From the NCBI RefSeq assembly GCF_009856865.1, contig NZ_WVUD01000001.1, positions 1-64,000 of the forward strand: 64,000 nt of DNA, given 5' to 3'. A program made the position numbers and the translations under genes. Source of the DNA: Solidesulfovibrio aerotolerans. Its GTDB lineage: Bacteria > Desulfobacterota > Desulfovibrionia > Desulfovibrionales > Desulfovibrionaceae. Each line of letters starts with the position of its first letter. Position 1 is the stretch's first letter. The notes beneath the pieces are model-generated. The model saw only the letters and a list, made by a program, of their open reading frames with translations. It was not told the origin of the DNA and ran no database searches. Positions 44,485 to 53,862 of the stretch are shown here, piece by piece.

Positions 44485-45788
44485 GGATGCTCTTTGGGTT
44501 CGGGGAGATTGAAATACGAAGCAACGACGGCCCCGGCGTCGGAGGTGCGGGCCGGGCGGGAGCCCTCGCTGTCGCACCACAGGGCGTCATGGGGGCTGTG
44601 GCAGCCAAAGCGGCCGAAGCGTCCGGTCAGTTCCGTGCGGTTGTATTTGGCGGTGAGGCTGACACCGGCCCGGCCGACGCAGATGAGATCCGGGGCACGG
44701 CGCACTTGCGGACCGGCATAGATTTCACCGCGCAGATGGATGGACTCAAAGACCGGCCGGCCGTCAAGGACAACGGTTAACAACTCGTCGCGCAATTCGT
44801 TGGCGAGCCGTTCGGCTATGTGCTCATGAAAGACGCCCCGGGCGAAGCGTTCCTTGATATTGATGTAGATGCGGCCTGGGTCCAGGGCAAAGGCAGCGGT
44901 GTGGTGCGGCACGATGCGGGCGTCGTATTCGCCGCTGGCCCCGGGTTCGGTCTTTAAAAGGCCCTTGGAGGCCAGCCAGACGTTTAAATCAAATTCGGTC
45001 TCAAGCTCCACAAAACCGTGGTCGGCCAGGGCAATGAAGCGCTTGGGGCCGGGCAGGGCTTCGTAGCGGTCCAGAACGAGTCCGATGAGCTTGTCCCAGT
45101 CGGTGAGCAGATCAAGGGCAGCACCATGGAGCTGGTGCTCGGGATGGGCAACCGCCGGGAAGAAGAAATGAAACAGCCGGTCGGTTTCGGTGGCGACCAG
45201 CATAAAGAGGTCAAAGTCGCCGCCGGCCCAGAGCATTTCCAGGGCGGCCCGGCGCGAGGCCAGGGTGGCGCGAAGCCCTCTCGCCAGTGCGTCGAAATCG
45301 GCGGCGCCCCGGCTGGTGTCGGCTTCGAGGCGGTAGCCGGCGAGCTTGAGATTTTGGGCCAACTCCGGCGGATAGACGGCCCGGTCGAAGTCGGTTTCCG
45401 GGAAGCCGGCGATGATGGCTCCGTTAAGGGGCTTGACCGGTGCTGCGCAGGGGATGTTGATCATTTTGGCGACAAGGCCGGCGGCGCTGGCGCGTTCCAT
45501 GAGGGTCGGGGCGGCGATGGTCCCAGCGTCCACAGGACCGAGGCGGTAGCTGGCCGGATCGATGCCGACGAAGCCGAAGATGCCGTGTCGGCCGGGGCCG
45601 GCGGCGGTTAAAAACGAGGTCCAGTTGACGGGTGAGAGCTCGGGCAGTTCGGCCTCGATGCTGGCGGCGTCGATGGCGAGCAGCCGGTCGAGGTTGGGGA
45701 GTCTGCCGGAGGCGGCCAGGGTTCGGGCCAGGGAGAGCGGCAGTCCGTCGAGGCCCAGGACAACGAGTTGTTTTCGTTCGTGCGGCAT
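44463..45788 (-). CDS. Alkaline phosphatase superfamily (type I phosphodiesterase) protein
   Basis: 441 residues. VVLGLDGLPLSL at the start and ELSPVNWTSFLTAAGPGRHGIFGFVG hold the metal-binding Asp and the Thr/Ser nucleophile region. LVATETDRLFHFFF and FIALADHGFVELE carry the metal-binding D/H residues. This matches the AP-superfamily phosphodiesterase/nucleotide pyrophosphatase type. No signal peptide is evident. It overlaps the helicase gene at its 3' end. The substrate is unknown. Confidence 0.8.
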   Translation of the reverse strand: MPHERKQLVVLGLDGLPLSLARTLAASGRLPNLDRLLAIDAASIEAELPELSPVNWTSFLTAAGPGRHGIFGFVGIDPASYRLGPVDAGTIAAPTLMERASAAGLVAKMINIPCAAPVKPLNGAIIAGFPETDFDRAVYPPELAQNLKLAGYRLEADTSRGAADFDALARGLRATLASRRAALEMLWAGGDFDLFMLVATETDRLFHFFFPAVAHPEHQLHGAALDLLTDWDKLIGLVLDRYEALPGPKRFIALADHGFVELETEFDLNVWLASKGLLKTEPGASGEYDARIVPHHTAAFALDPGRIYINIKERFARGVFHEHIAERLANELRDELLTVVLDGRPVFESIHLRGEIYAGPQVRRAPDLICVGRAGVSLTAKYNRTELTGRFGRFGCHSPHDALWCDSEGSRPARTSDAGAVVASYFNLPEPKEHPWISSAS

Positions 45789-45904
45789 GGCCGGGTGTGT
45801 AACAGGAAAGGGCGGGTCTGGCTACGCGGTGGGTGGGCGTGCGGTGCATTGGGAGACGCGGAATTGACGTGCGGCCGGATTCAAGGCAAGAAAGCCGTCT
45901 CGGT

Positions 45905-45991
45905 GCCCGAGTGGCGGAACTGGTAGACGCCAGGGACTTAAAATCCCTTGTTCTTCGGGACGTGCCGGTTCGATTCCGGCCTCGGGCACCA
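45905..45991 (+). tRNA. tRNA-Leu (anticodon UAA), with encoded CCA
   Basis: Acceptor arms GCCCGAG (45905-45911) and CTCGGGC (45981-45987) pair perfectly; the discriminator A and CCA follow. The anticodon stem-loop AGGGACTTAAAATCCCT gives UAA, and a long variable arm (TTGTTCTTCGGGACG) marks a class II leucine tRNA. GGTTCGATTCC is the T-arm. Its 3' end is duplicated at 61826-61882, so it is the insertion site of the island to the right. Confidence 0.96.
45935..45991 (+). repeat. attL: left attachment repeat of the island
   Basis: The last 57 bases of the tRNA (from the anticodon loop to the CCA) are identical to 61826-61882. The integrase gene starts about 800 bases to the right and reads into the island. 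The left copy keeps the tRNA intact. Confidence 0.9.
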
Positions 45992-46050
45992 TAAATTTCA
46001 ATGGGTTACTGACTCTGTCGGTAGCCCATTTTTCGTTATCTTGATTTTTT

Positions 46051-46071
46051 GCTCCAATTTTGCTCCACTCG
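46051..46071 (+). repeat. Left arm-type repeat (GCTCCA cluster)
   Basis: GCTCCAATTTTGCTCCACTCG occurs here and again at 61702-61722 as an exact 21-base match, continuing in a similar direction with CTCCAGAAAA versus GTCTGGAAAA. Both copies lie just inside the two att repeats. This fits arm-type recognition sites for the integrase, which is inference. Confidence 0.55.
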
Positions 46072-46142
46072 CTCCAGAAAATGTCTCAGGAATTCCCGTC
46101 TGGAAAACCCTTTTGGTCCAGGGGCATGCCCGGGGGGCGAGC

Positions 46143-46766
46143 ATGGAGCAACGGCACATCAAGGGCGTGCTTTTCGACGCTTTCGGCACCTTGTGTCACA
46201 TCGAATCCCCCCGGCTCCCTTACCGCTTGATCATGAAGCGATGGGGGAAAGGGGCGGCCGATTGCTATCAAGCCATCATGACGCGGGATGTTTCCTTGGC
46301 GGAGTTCGCCGGGGAAGCGGGGTTGTCCCACGAGGAAGCCGCTTTCTTTGAAGCGCATGTGGCCGAGGAAACGGACTCCATGCGCCTTTTCCCCGAGGTC
46401 CCGCAAACGCTGCAAGCGCTCCGTGGACATGGCCTCAAGATCGCGGTGGTCTCCAATCTCGCCAAGCCCTACGGCGCGCCATTTCTCAAGCTCCTGCCTT
46501 TCGACCTGGATGCGTGCGCCTTTTCCTACGAGGTCGGCGCGCGCAAGCCCGAGGTGCCCATCTACCGATATGCCTGGGAAAGGCTCGGCTGTGCCCCAGA
46601 TGCGCTCCTTATGGTCGGCGATTCGCTACAAAACGATTATCAGGCTCCCCGTGATCTTGGGCTTCACGCCTTATGGCTTGATCGAAAGGCCGGCTCGCTT
46701 GAGAGCGAAAATGGGCATGTTGTCCATTCCCTTCAGGGCGTCCTTGGCTACCTGGGGATCGGTTGA
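46143..46766 (+). CDS. HAD-superfamily hydrolase (cargo gene)
   Basis: 207 residues with the HAD motifs GVLFDAFGTL (nucleophile Asp; the 'FDAFGTL' type), IAVVSNLAKP and ALLMVGDSLQNDYQAPRDLG. SD GGGGGG before ATG 46143. Probably a phosphatase of small phosphometabolites, substrate unknown. It is placed between attL and the integrase gene, so it travels with the island. The integrase ATG follows 25 bases after its stop. Confidence 0.85.
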   Translation: MEQRHIKGVLFDAFGTLCHIESPRLPYRLIMKRWGKGAADCYQAIMTRDVSLAEFAGEAGLSHEEAAFFEAHVAEETDSMRLFPEVPQTLQALRGHGLKIAVVSNLAKPYGAPFLKLLPFDLDACAFSYEVGARKPEVPIYRYAWERLGCAPDALLMVGDSLQNDYQAPRDLGLHALWLDRKAGSLESENGHVVHSLQGVLGYLGIG

Positions 46767-46791
46767 GATTAGAATTTTCCAAGGAGGCAGC

Positions 46792-47787
46792 ATGGCGACC
46801 ATACGCAAACGCGGTGCAGCGCAGTGGGAAGCCCGGATTCGCAAGCGGGGCTATCCCACGACATGCAAGACCTTTGACACCAAGGTGGAAGCCGAAGCCT
46901 GGGCCAAGGACATCGAAACGACCATGAACAAGAGCCTCTTCGTGTCCGCCAAGGAGGCCGAGCAATATACGCTGAGCGAGTGCCTTGAGCGCTACATTGA
47001 GGAGTATATCCCGCGCCTGAAGCACGCTAAGCGGGAAACCGACCGGGCTAGGTTCCTCCAGAAGCGGACCATCGCCCATCGGATCATGGCCACGATCCGC
47101 GCCCGGGACATTGCCGACTTCCGGCGGGAACGCGAGGCCGAAGGGGTGAGCGGTAACACCATCCGTCTGGATTTCGCCCTGCTCTCCAAGCTCTTCAACT
47201 ACGCCCGCTCGGATTGGGGCATGGAAAGCCTGCAGAACCCCGTGGAGCTGGCCGCCAAGCCCAGGCCTGCCAAAGGCCGCGACCGACGCCTGGAAGATGG
47301 CGAGGAAGAGCGCCTCTTGGCTGCGGCTGCGCCCAGGTTTAGGCCGGTCATCCTCTTTGCTCTGGAAACCGCTATGCGCCGGGAGGAAATCGCCAGCCTA
47401 CACTGGAAGAACGTCAATATTCGAGGGCGATACGTCCTCTTACCCGAAACCAAGAACAGCGAGGCCCGGACAGTCCCCCTTGCAGAAGGGGCCTTGGCTG
47501 TCCTACGCGAGCTGCCACGAAGCTTGGATCAGGGGCCTGTGTTTGGCCTTTTAGCGGAGCAGATTACGGCGTCAATGAGATATGCGTGCAAGAGGGCAAA
47601 GCTTGAGAATCTCCGTTTTCATGACCTGCGGCACGAAGCCACCAGCCGTTTCTTTGAACTTACGGATTTGGACGTTATGGAAATCAAGGCCATCACCGGA
47701 CACAAAACGCTGCAAATGTTGGCACGGTACACGCATTTGAGAACGGCACGGCTGGCGGATAGGTTGGCTGGGATGAAGCGAGGATGA
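46792..47787 (+). CDS. int: Tyrosine recombinase (integrase) of the island
   Basis: 331 residues, AAGGAGG before the ATG. The N-terminal arm/SAM-like part (ATIRKRGAAQWEARIRKRGYP) is followed by the catalytic domain: RREEIASLHW (first Arg), HDLRHEATSRF (HxxR) and GHKTLQMLARYTHL with the catalytic Tyr. It is expected to recombine the attachment sites in the tRNA-Leu gene. It lies 800 bases from attL, reads toward the island and converges on hsdR. Confidence 0.95.
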   Translation: MATIRKRGAAQWEARIRKRGYPTTCKTFDTKVEAEAWAKDIETTMNKSLFVSAKEAEQYTLSECLERYIEEYIPRLKHAKRETDRARFLQKRTIAHRIMATIRARDIADFRREREAEGVSGNTIRLDFALLSKLFNYARSDWGMESLQNPVELAAKPRPAKGRDRRLEDGEEERLLAAAAPRFRPVILFALETAMRREEIASLHWKNVNIRGRYVLLPETKNSEARTVPLAEGALAVLRELPRSLDQGPVFGLLAEQITASMRYACKRAKLENLRFHDLRHEATSRFFELTDLDVMEIKAITGHKTLQMLARYTHLRTARLADRLAGMKRG

Positions 47788-47883
47788 ACATCTTAATAAC
47801 CTAAAGATCAGAGCCTATTATCCGACAAGCGTCAGAAGGTGTGTCTGTGTGTATTGGGAATCAAATCACTTGTCGTTGGATAG

Positions 47884-50800
47884 TTATTGAGATTGGCCCC
47901 CAATAGTGCTTATTGCGTTTACAGGTATTGATGTTTGGTAGGTGACCCCAAAAATCGTATCACCCAGCCATTTCTTGAACGAAGGATTATCGCTAAATTG
48001 TTTAAAAAGCTCTGTATGGTCTGCCAGTAGATCGATGACGACACGTTGCAAGGCCTTGTCATGTTCTATCCTGGCATTTTGCTTGTCGGAATTCTTCATC
48101 GCGTTCTGGTAGGCAATGTCAGCGCTCACCTTGACGGGAATTTCCTCGGCGATGACCTTGCGGATTTTGTCGGCGTCTTTCCATTCAACGCTTCCGAACT
48201 GATCGTTGAACGCTTTTATGATGTTGCTGAGTTGGTCTAGCTCCGGTTCCGGCATCCTGCCTCCGCCACTGGTGGGAACGGGATCAACCTCCGCGTCCGC
48301 GTCGGGGAGTGCGATTTGCAGTGCGGATTGCACCTCGACTCGGTAGCTATCCATATCGACGGCATCCAGAATGCCTCGGGACAGGTCATCTTCCTTGGGG
48401 GCGGGGAGCTTCGGGATGAGAAAGTTCAGAAAAATCGAAAGTTTTTCCCAATCTGAATTATTGTAGGGAAGAATCGAAGCCAAAAAACCGTATGTCCGCA
48501 CAAAGGCCTTGGCTTTCCCTTTAAAGTCCACTTGGCCATCTTCATCCAGGTCGGCGTTGTAACCGGCGACACAGGCATCCAGGATCGGGTCAAGAGCGTC
48601 GCGATCCGCACCGGCAAGATAGCGACTCACGAAGTTACCAACCTGCTCCTGGGAATAGACTTGATGGCCTTCCAGGTCAGCTCGGATGTCGTGCAGCTTG
48701 TTCGGGTCAGTCTCTTCCGAGAGGATGGTTGTCCGGTAATAATCGGAGAACGATTTTTGTATCGTGTCGGCGTCGTTATAAAAGTCCAGTACAAAAGTGT
48801 CGTGCTTTAATGGATGGGCTCGGTTGAGGCGCGAGAGCGTTTGCACAGCTTTGATGCCGGATAGCGCCTTGTCTACATACATTGTATGTAATAGGGGCTC
48901 ATCGTAGCCAGTCTGAAACTTATCAGCGACGATTAGAAAGCGGTATGGGTCTTGGCGCACCATGTCCGGAATTTGGCTGCTCGGAAACCCATTCAGTGTC
49001 GCTTCGGTCACCTTTTTCCCGCCGTACTCTTGTTCGCCGGAAAATGCCACGATGGCTTGGTACGGGCTCTTCCGCACCTTGAGATATTCTTGAAAGGCAT
49101 GGAAATACTGGATGGCCCGCTCAATGCCGTTGGTGATGACCATGGCTCGGGCCTGGCCGCCGATTTTACGATGGCCGACCACCTGCTCATGGAAATGGTC
49201 CACCATGATTTCGGCCTTTTCCCGGATGGCGTGCCGGTGCGACTCCACGTAGCGACGCAACTTTTTCTGCGCTCGTTTTGCATCGAAAAGCGGGTCGTCC
49301 TCTACCTTTTTGGCCAAACGATAGTAGCTCTCCACCGGGGTGTAATGCTGCAACACATCCAGGATGAAGCCTTCTTGGATTGCCTGCTTCATTGTGTAGG
49401 CGTGAAACGGCAGGTGTCTGACCTTGTCGCCTTCCGGCCTCGGCTCACCAAAAATTTCCAGGGTCTTGTTCTTCGGCGTGGCGGTGAAGGCGAAGTAGCT
49501 GGCATTGGGCAGCATCTTGCGACCTTCCATGATCTTGTTGATCTTGTCCTCGGTCGTCTCCTCCTCATCCGTGCCGGCAGTCTCCTGGCCCTCCGCCAGG
49601 GCCATGTTCATCATGGCAGCCGTCCGGCCTCCCTGGCTGGAGTGCGCTTCGTCGATGATGATGGCGAAATGGCTCCGCCGATGCTCGTCTCCGATCTCGT
49701 CGAGGATGAAGGGGAACTTCTGGACCGTGGTGATAATGATCTTTTTTCCGGACTTGAGGAATTTTCGCAGGTCGCCGGAGTGTTCAGCGTGCCCGACTGT
49801 GGCCGAGACCTGGGCAAACTGCTTGATGGTGTCCCGAATCTGCTTGTCGAGCACGCGCCGATCCGTAACGACAATGACGGAATCGAAGAGCGTGTTGCCC
49901 GCCTTCTCCAGGCCAACGAGTTGATGCGCCAACCAGGCAATGGAGTTGCTCTTGCCGCTGCCGGCCGAATGCTGAATCAGGTAGCGTTTCCCGAGGCCTG
50001 ACGTCTCGGCGTCCGCCAAGAGCATACGGACCACTTTTAACTGGTGGTAGCGGGGGAAGATTTGCTTATGCTTCTTTCGGCCGGTTTTCTGGTCCTTTTC
50101 CACCACCACCTGGGCATAGTTCTCAAGAATGTCGGTCAACCCTTCCTTGGTAAGGATTTCCTTCCAAAGATAATCGGTGGCAATGCCGTCTGGATTTGGG
50201 GGATTGCCCGCGCCATCGTTGTAGCCCTTGTTGAAGGGGAGAAACCATGACTGTTTGCCCTTGAGATAGGTGCACATCCGCACTTCGTGATCGTCCACAG
50301 CGAAATGCACAAGGCAGCGTCCGAACTGAAACAAGACCTCTCTTGCGTCGCGATCGAGCTTATATTGTTGCACCGCATCGTCTACGGTCTGCTTGGTGAG
50401 CTTGTTTTTCAGTTCAAAGGTGATGACGGGCAGGCCGTTGATGAAGGCGGCCATGTCGAGGGCGAGTTGGGTTTCGTCCCGGCTGTAGCGGAGTTGACGG
50501 GTGACGCTGAAGATGTTCGCTGCGAACCGCTCGACGGCTTTGGCGTTTCCCGGGCTTGGCGTACCGTAGAAAAGCTCGATGCTGGCTGATTGGTGCTTGA
50601 TGCCGCTACGCAGCACGTCCACCACGCCACGCTTGGCGATTTCGCCCTGTAATCGGTGCAGGAATTGGACGCGCTTGGGGCCTTCAACGCCAATTCCCAG
50701 GCTCTCGACCACATCCTGCTGGGTGGCATTAAGAAACGCGAGCAGCTTGGCCAGGTCAACGGCATGTTCCCGGTCGAAATCACCCGGATCGCCGGCAACC

Positions 50801-50931
50801 CATCCGGTGTTTTCCGAGGGCGCGGCAAGCTCGGCGGGCTCTTCGGAGGCTTTCCGGCAAAGGCCTGACCGGCCGGTCATAGCTCGAAAAATCAACGTCT
50901 CCAGGCCCTTTTCGCTGGTATCCGTGGGCAT
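47884..50931 (-). CDS. hsdR: Type I restriction enzyme, R subunit
   Basis: An ATG at 50931 with AGGAGA upstream gives 1015 residues; a longer frame begins 30 bases upstream. VITFELKN near residues 170-176 is the endonuclease PD-(D/E)xK core. HSAGSGKSNS (about 322-330) is Walker A, IIIDEAHSSQGG is motif II, and helicase motifs such as FQTGYDEP and SRLNRAHP follow. It cleaves unmethylated DNA after translocation in complex with HsdM and HsdS. It is set apart from the rest of the operon by the AlbA_2-type gene and by about 130 bases. Confidence 0.95.
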   Translation of the reverse strand: MPTDTSEKGLETLIFRAMTGRSGLCRKASEEPAELAAPSENTGWVAGDPGDFDREHAVDLAKLLAFLNATQQDVVESLGIGVEGPKRVQFLHRLQGEIAKRGVVDVLRSGIKHQSASIELFYGTPSPGNAKAVERFAANIFSVTRQLRYSRDETQLALDMAAFINGLPVITFELKNKLTKQTVDDAVQQYKLDRDAREVLFQFGRCLVHFAVDDHEVRMCTYLKGKQSWFLPFNKGYNDGAGNPPNPDGIATDYLWKEILTKEGLTDILENYAQVVVEKDQKTGRKKHKQIFPRYHQLKVVRMLLADAETSGLGKRYLIQHSAGSGKSNSIAWLAHQLVGLEKAGNTLFDSVIVVTDRRVLDKQIRDTIKQFAQVSATVGHAEHSGDLRKFLKSGKKIIITTVQKFPFILDEIGDEHRRSHFAIIIDEAHSSQGGRTAAMMNMALAEGQETAGTDEEETTEDKINKIMEGRKMLPNASYFAFTATPKNKTLEIFGEPRPEGDKVRHLPFHAYTMKQAIQEGFILDVLQHYTPVESYYRLAKKVEDDPLFDAKRAQKKLRRYVESHRHAIREKAEIMVDHFHEQVVGHRKIGGQARAMVITNGIERAIQYFHAFQEYLKVRKSPYQAIVAFSGEQEYGGKKVTEATLNGFPSSQIPDMVRQDPYRFLIVADKFQTGYDEPLLHTMYVDKALSGIKAVQTLSRLNRAHPLKHDTFVLDFYNDADTIQKSFSDYYRTTILSEETDPNKLHDIRADLEGHQVYSQEQVGNFVSRYLAGADRDALDPILDACVAGYNADLDEDGQVDFKGKAKAFVRTYGFLASILPYNNSDWEKLSIFLNFLIPKLPAPKEDDLSRGILDAVDMDSYRVEVQSALQIALPDADAEVDPVPTSGGGRMPEPELDQLSNIIKAFNDQFGSVEWKDADKIRKVIAEEIPVKVSADIAYQNAMKNSDKQNARIEHDKALQRVVIDLLADHTELFKQFSDNPSFKKWLGDTIFGVTYQTSIPVNAISTIGGQSQ

Positions 50932-50947
50932 GCCGTTCTCCTGCGAG

Positions 50948-51055
50948 CAAGCAACCGTCAAACAAATTTTGCGAAGCTAACCGCTAGAATTAAAAGCATT
51001 GCACCCATTGGGTGGCTTCTGGCGGCCTCGCCAGTCAAGCAACGGTCAAACAAAT
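50948..51055 (+). repeat. Direct repeat flanking the hsdR start
   Basis: CAAGCAACCGTCAAACAAAT (50948-50967) recurs as CAAGCAACGGTCAAACAAAT (51036-51055), 19 of 20 identical, 88 bases apart. It lies between hsdR and the next gene. It could be a recombination scar or a pair of operator-like sites. Confidence 0.5.
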
Positions 51056-51067
51056 CCGGAAGCCGCA

Positions 51068-52534
51068 TCAAGCCCACCAGGGAAGGTACTTTTTCGCTTT
51101 GCTCCCCACCGTGTCGTCATGGCAGCGGATGCGCCCGGCCTCCAGGGTGTCGCGGATGATCCGCGAGGCCATGGCGCTGTTCTTGGCGTCGATGCCGAAC
51201 CGTTCCCGCAGGGTGCTGTTGGTCATGAAGTCGCGCTGCACGTAGCGCAAACAGGCGTGCAGATAGCAGGCCCATATCCGGTCGCCCTTATCCATCTCCC
51301 GAAGGTCGCGGTGGGCAAAGAGCACAATCCGTGTGTGCTCCTCCACGGTTTCGAAGAGTGGGGCCGGCAGTTGGAAAAGTTCGGTCTGGGATACGACCTT
51401 GTCGATGCCACTTCCTCGTTCTTCGCAGATTCGGAAGCGGCGCATGAGCGACGCCAGCGTCTCGTTGCGGGATTTGGGCGGTGTATCGATGAAACGGTCG
51501 GTAGAAACCAGCGGCACGCCGGGGTTGGTGATTTCCATCCGATCGTCGAAAAGCTCCACCATCGGTCCCGCGCCGGTAATGAAAAAATCCTGGTGGATGA
51601 GTGCGTTTGCCACCAGCTCACGGACGGCAAGTTCAGGGTACATGGGCACGGTCTTGCGCAAGGCCTGACCGATGACCTCGTTGCTTGGCACCAGCGCCAT
51701 AATGAAGCTGATGAGTCCCTCGAACCCGCTGGCGTAGCCCTTGCCGCCAACCTGCTCGCGGAGGGTTTCTACACGCCCCTTGCCCTTGTAATGGATGACG
51801 CGCATGGCCTTTCGCTTGAGGCTCGGAAAGTCGTCCAGCTTCTTGGCGAAAAGGATCGCCCCCATGTTGGTGATGTTCCAATCGCCGGCCTGACAGGATT
51901 GGATAATGCCGTCGTGCTCCAAAGCCTCAAGAATCGCCGCCCGGCCATCGGGGAGGGGCAATTCCAGCAAATCAAAAAAGGCGGGGTAGTCGAGCAAGCG
52001 CAGCACCTCTTCCGCGCCCACGTGCTCGGAGGCAATGCCGCGCTCGAACGGAACCTGGTCGAAAACGCGCCACAACGCCCGTTCCTTTTCAGGATGCTCT
52101 TTCAGCTTTGTTTTATGGGAGCCGACCCGGATATATTCCTGATCCTTGAACCGCACGGGGTGCCGGAACGCCGCGCCGATTTCCAGCAGCACGACGGGCT
52201 TGTCCTCGACTGATATCTCGAAAAAACGGAAGTTGATTTTGGGAGCCAGCAGCCGCAGCAGCCAGTTTTCCAGCTCTTCATTGCCGATTTTGGCAGCGCC
52301 GGGCTTGAATGTGGTTCCAATGATGTCGTGGGTCGTGTCATCCACTCCCCACACCAGATAGGCATTGACCTTGCCCAGCAGCGCCGCCGAGTTGGCCAGG
52401 GCGGAGAGGTATTCCCCGATCATATCCGGGGTGTCGTTGTTGTGCTTGAACTCCACCCACTCGGTTTCAGCCGGGAGTTTGCGCAGCTCATGCACCAGAC
52501 CGACGTAATACTCGGCCTGCCGGTCGAGGTTCAT
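51068..52534 (-). CDS. AlbA_2/ATP-binding (Schlafen-type) protein of the restriction locus
   Basis: 488 residues. The N-terminal domain (TEWVEFKHNNDTPDMIGEYLSALANSAALLGKVNAYLVWGVDD) matches AlbA_2/Schlafen-type DNA-binding modules. Near residue 310, YPELAVRELVANALIHQDFF and RMEITNPGVP fit a GHKL-type HATPase_c_4. The C-terminus looks like a winged helix. Its ATG overlaps the hsdS stop (ATGA), so it belongs to the operon. Such proteins are often placed in type I restriction loci; the role (regulation or additional defence) is not established. Confidence 0.82.
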   Translation of the reverse strand: MNLDRQAEYYVGLVHELRKLPAETEWVEFKHNNDTPDMIGEYLSALANSAALLGKVNAYLVWGVDDTTHDIIGTTFKPGAAKIGNEELENWLLRLLAPKINFRFFEISVEDKPVVLLEIGAAFRHPVRFKDQEYIRVGSHKTKLKEHPEKERALWRVFDQVPFERGIASEHVGAEEVLRLLDYPAFFDLLELPLPDGRAAILEALEHDGIIQSCQAGDWNITNMGAILFAKKLDDFPSLKRKAMRVIHYKGKGRVETLREQVGGKGYASGFEGLISFIMALVPSNEVIGQALRKTVPMYPELAVRELVANALIHQDFFITGAGPMVELFDDRMEITNPGVPLVSTDRFIDTPPKSRNETLASLMRRFRICEERGSGIDKVVSQTELFQLPAPLFETVEEHTRIVLFAHRDLREMDKGDRIWACYLHACLRYVQRDFMTNSTLRERFGIDAKNSAMASRIIRDTLEAGRIRCHDDTVGSKAKKYLPWWA

Positions 52535-53862
52535 TCTTCCGTCTCCGGTATGTCATCCTGTTCAGCATCGTCTATGGATTCGACGTCATCTTCGATAGCG
52601 AGTAATTCTTCTTCGGGTACCGGCGCAAGCTCGATGTTTCGTACATCCACCTTGCCGGTGACGACGTCGGATATAAGGCGGGCACGGTATTCGCGCATAA
52701 GTTCTACTTCACGCATTGTTTTCGAGATAGCAATGTCAATATTCTTAGACTCATTGCAAAAATAGGAAGCAATATCAGACTGTTCATTAAGTGGAGGTGC
52801 AGGAATCTGTAGGTTCATTATTTTCTCAACGGATATCCCTGGTTGCGCTGCGGATTCAGAGTATTGGTTTAGATTCATCACGCGGAGAAGCTCTGAAAGC
52901 CAACGTATATCATCGTTCCCATTTAATGTTGTTACTATAGCATGCTCAGACGCCCAAAATCGGCCATTGACTAAATGCACATTTCCGCACAAGGCCCCTT
53001 GCCGCCCAACAAGGATAAAATCACCATCATGAGTGTATGAGGAGCTGAAACCACGGTGGCCATTCCCGCCATAAACAGGATAAGCGCCGCGCTCAGAGAT
53101 TGACAACGAGGTAATGCCATCACCACTTTTCATTGAAACCAATCTCTTGAGTTTCATGACTGGCCAATGTTCCGGGATATCCCCAAGCCACGGCACACCG
53201 CTAGGTTTGAGTGTGACATCAGGATTTATTCCTCGGGTGATGGCCTTATTGATGATGTTTTGTCTTTGCTCTTTGAGGAGGGCGATAAGTCGACGTTTTC
53301 TTCGAATAAAACAATTAATTTTCTTCTTCCAGCTATTGACATACTGAACAATATCGTCTTGTTCTTCTTTGCTCGGAAGAGGAAAAAACATGCGAGCCAA
53401 ATTCGGATATCTAAGCCTTGGGGCTCGCTCTCGTACAGCTGGGCATATTATTCTGATAAAATCCAGTCTAGCCATTTCCCTGATGAGGAGAGCATAATAC
53501 TGAAGGTTAATGGTTGGATGTTTTGCATTAAGAATAACATATTCTGGAGTGCATTTCCCGTTACTGTCAGATACGCCGACAGCTCCTGCAAAGGCATCCA
53601 TCGCATGGACAACAAGTTGATTAACCCGAACGCCTTGATATCCTCCTTCGAGTAAAGCATTCATGAAACCCCGTTCACGACGATTCTTTCTCAAAGTAAC
53701 TTGTCCATCACGAAAACACGTAACAATTTCATCTTCTTCGCGGACTGGAAGGTTTGATTCAGAAAATAAATTCTTGGCTCTTTCACTCTGCCATTCCGAA
53801 GGGATCGTTGGAAGCCATGTGATGCCAGAGTCCTTGTGCTGTCGGTAAAGCTTGGAATTCAT
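52531..53862 (-). CDS. hsdS: Type I restriction-modification, specificity subunit
   Basis: 443 residues. Two half-repeats begin with SGITWLPTIPSEW (near 12) and SGVPWLGDIPEHW (near 209), each followed by a target-recognition domain and a coiled-coil spacer. This is the classical two-TRD layout. The DNA is clearly AT-richer than the flanking genes, as expected for exchanged recognition domains. It overlaps hsdM upstream and the AlbA_2-type gene downstream by four bases each. Confidence 0.93.
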   Translation of the reverse strand: MNSKLYRQHKDSGITWLPTIPSEWQSERAKNLFSESNLPVREEDEIVTCFRDGQVTLRKNRRERGFMNALLEGGYQGVRVNQLVVHAMDAFAGAVGVSDSNGKCTPEYVILNAKHPTINLQYYALLIREMARLDFIRIICPAVRERAPRLRYPNLARMFFPLPSKEEQDDIVQYVNSWKKKINCFIRRKRRLIALLKEQRQNIINKAITRGINPDVTLKPSGVPWLGDIPEHWPVMKLKRLVSMKSGDGITSLSISERGAYPVYGGNGHRGFSSSYTHDGDFILVGRQGALCGNVHLVNGRFWASEHAIVTTLNGNDDIRWLSELLRVMNLNQYSESAAQPGISVEKIMNLQIPAPPLNEQSDIASYFCNESKNIDIAISKTMREVELMREYRARLISDVVTGKVDVRNIELAPVPEEELLAIEDDVESIDDAEQDDIPETEE

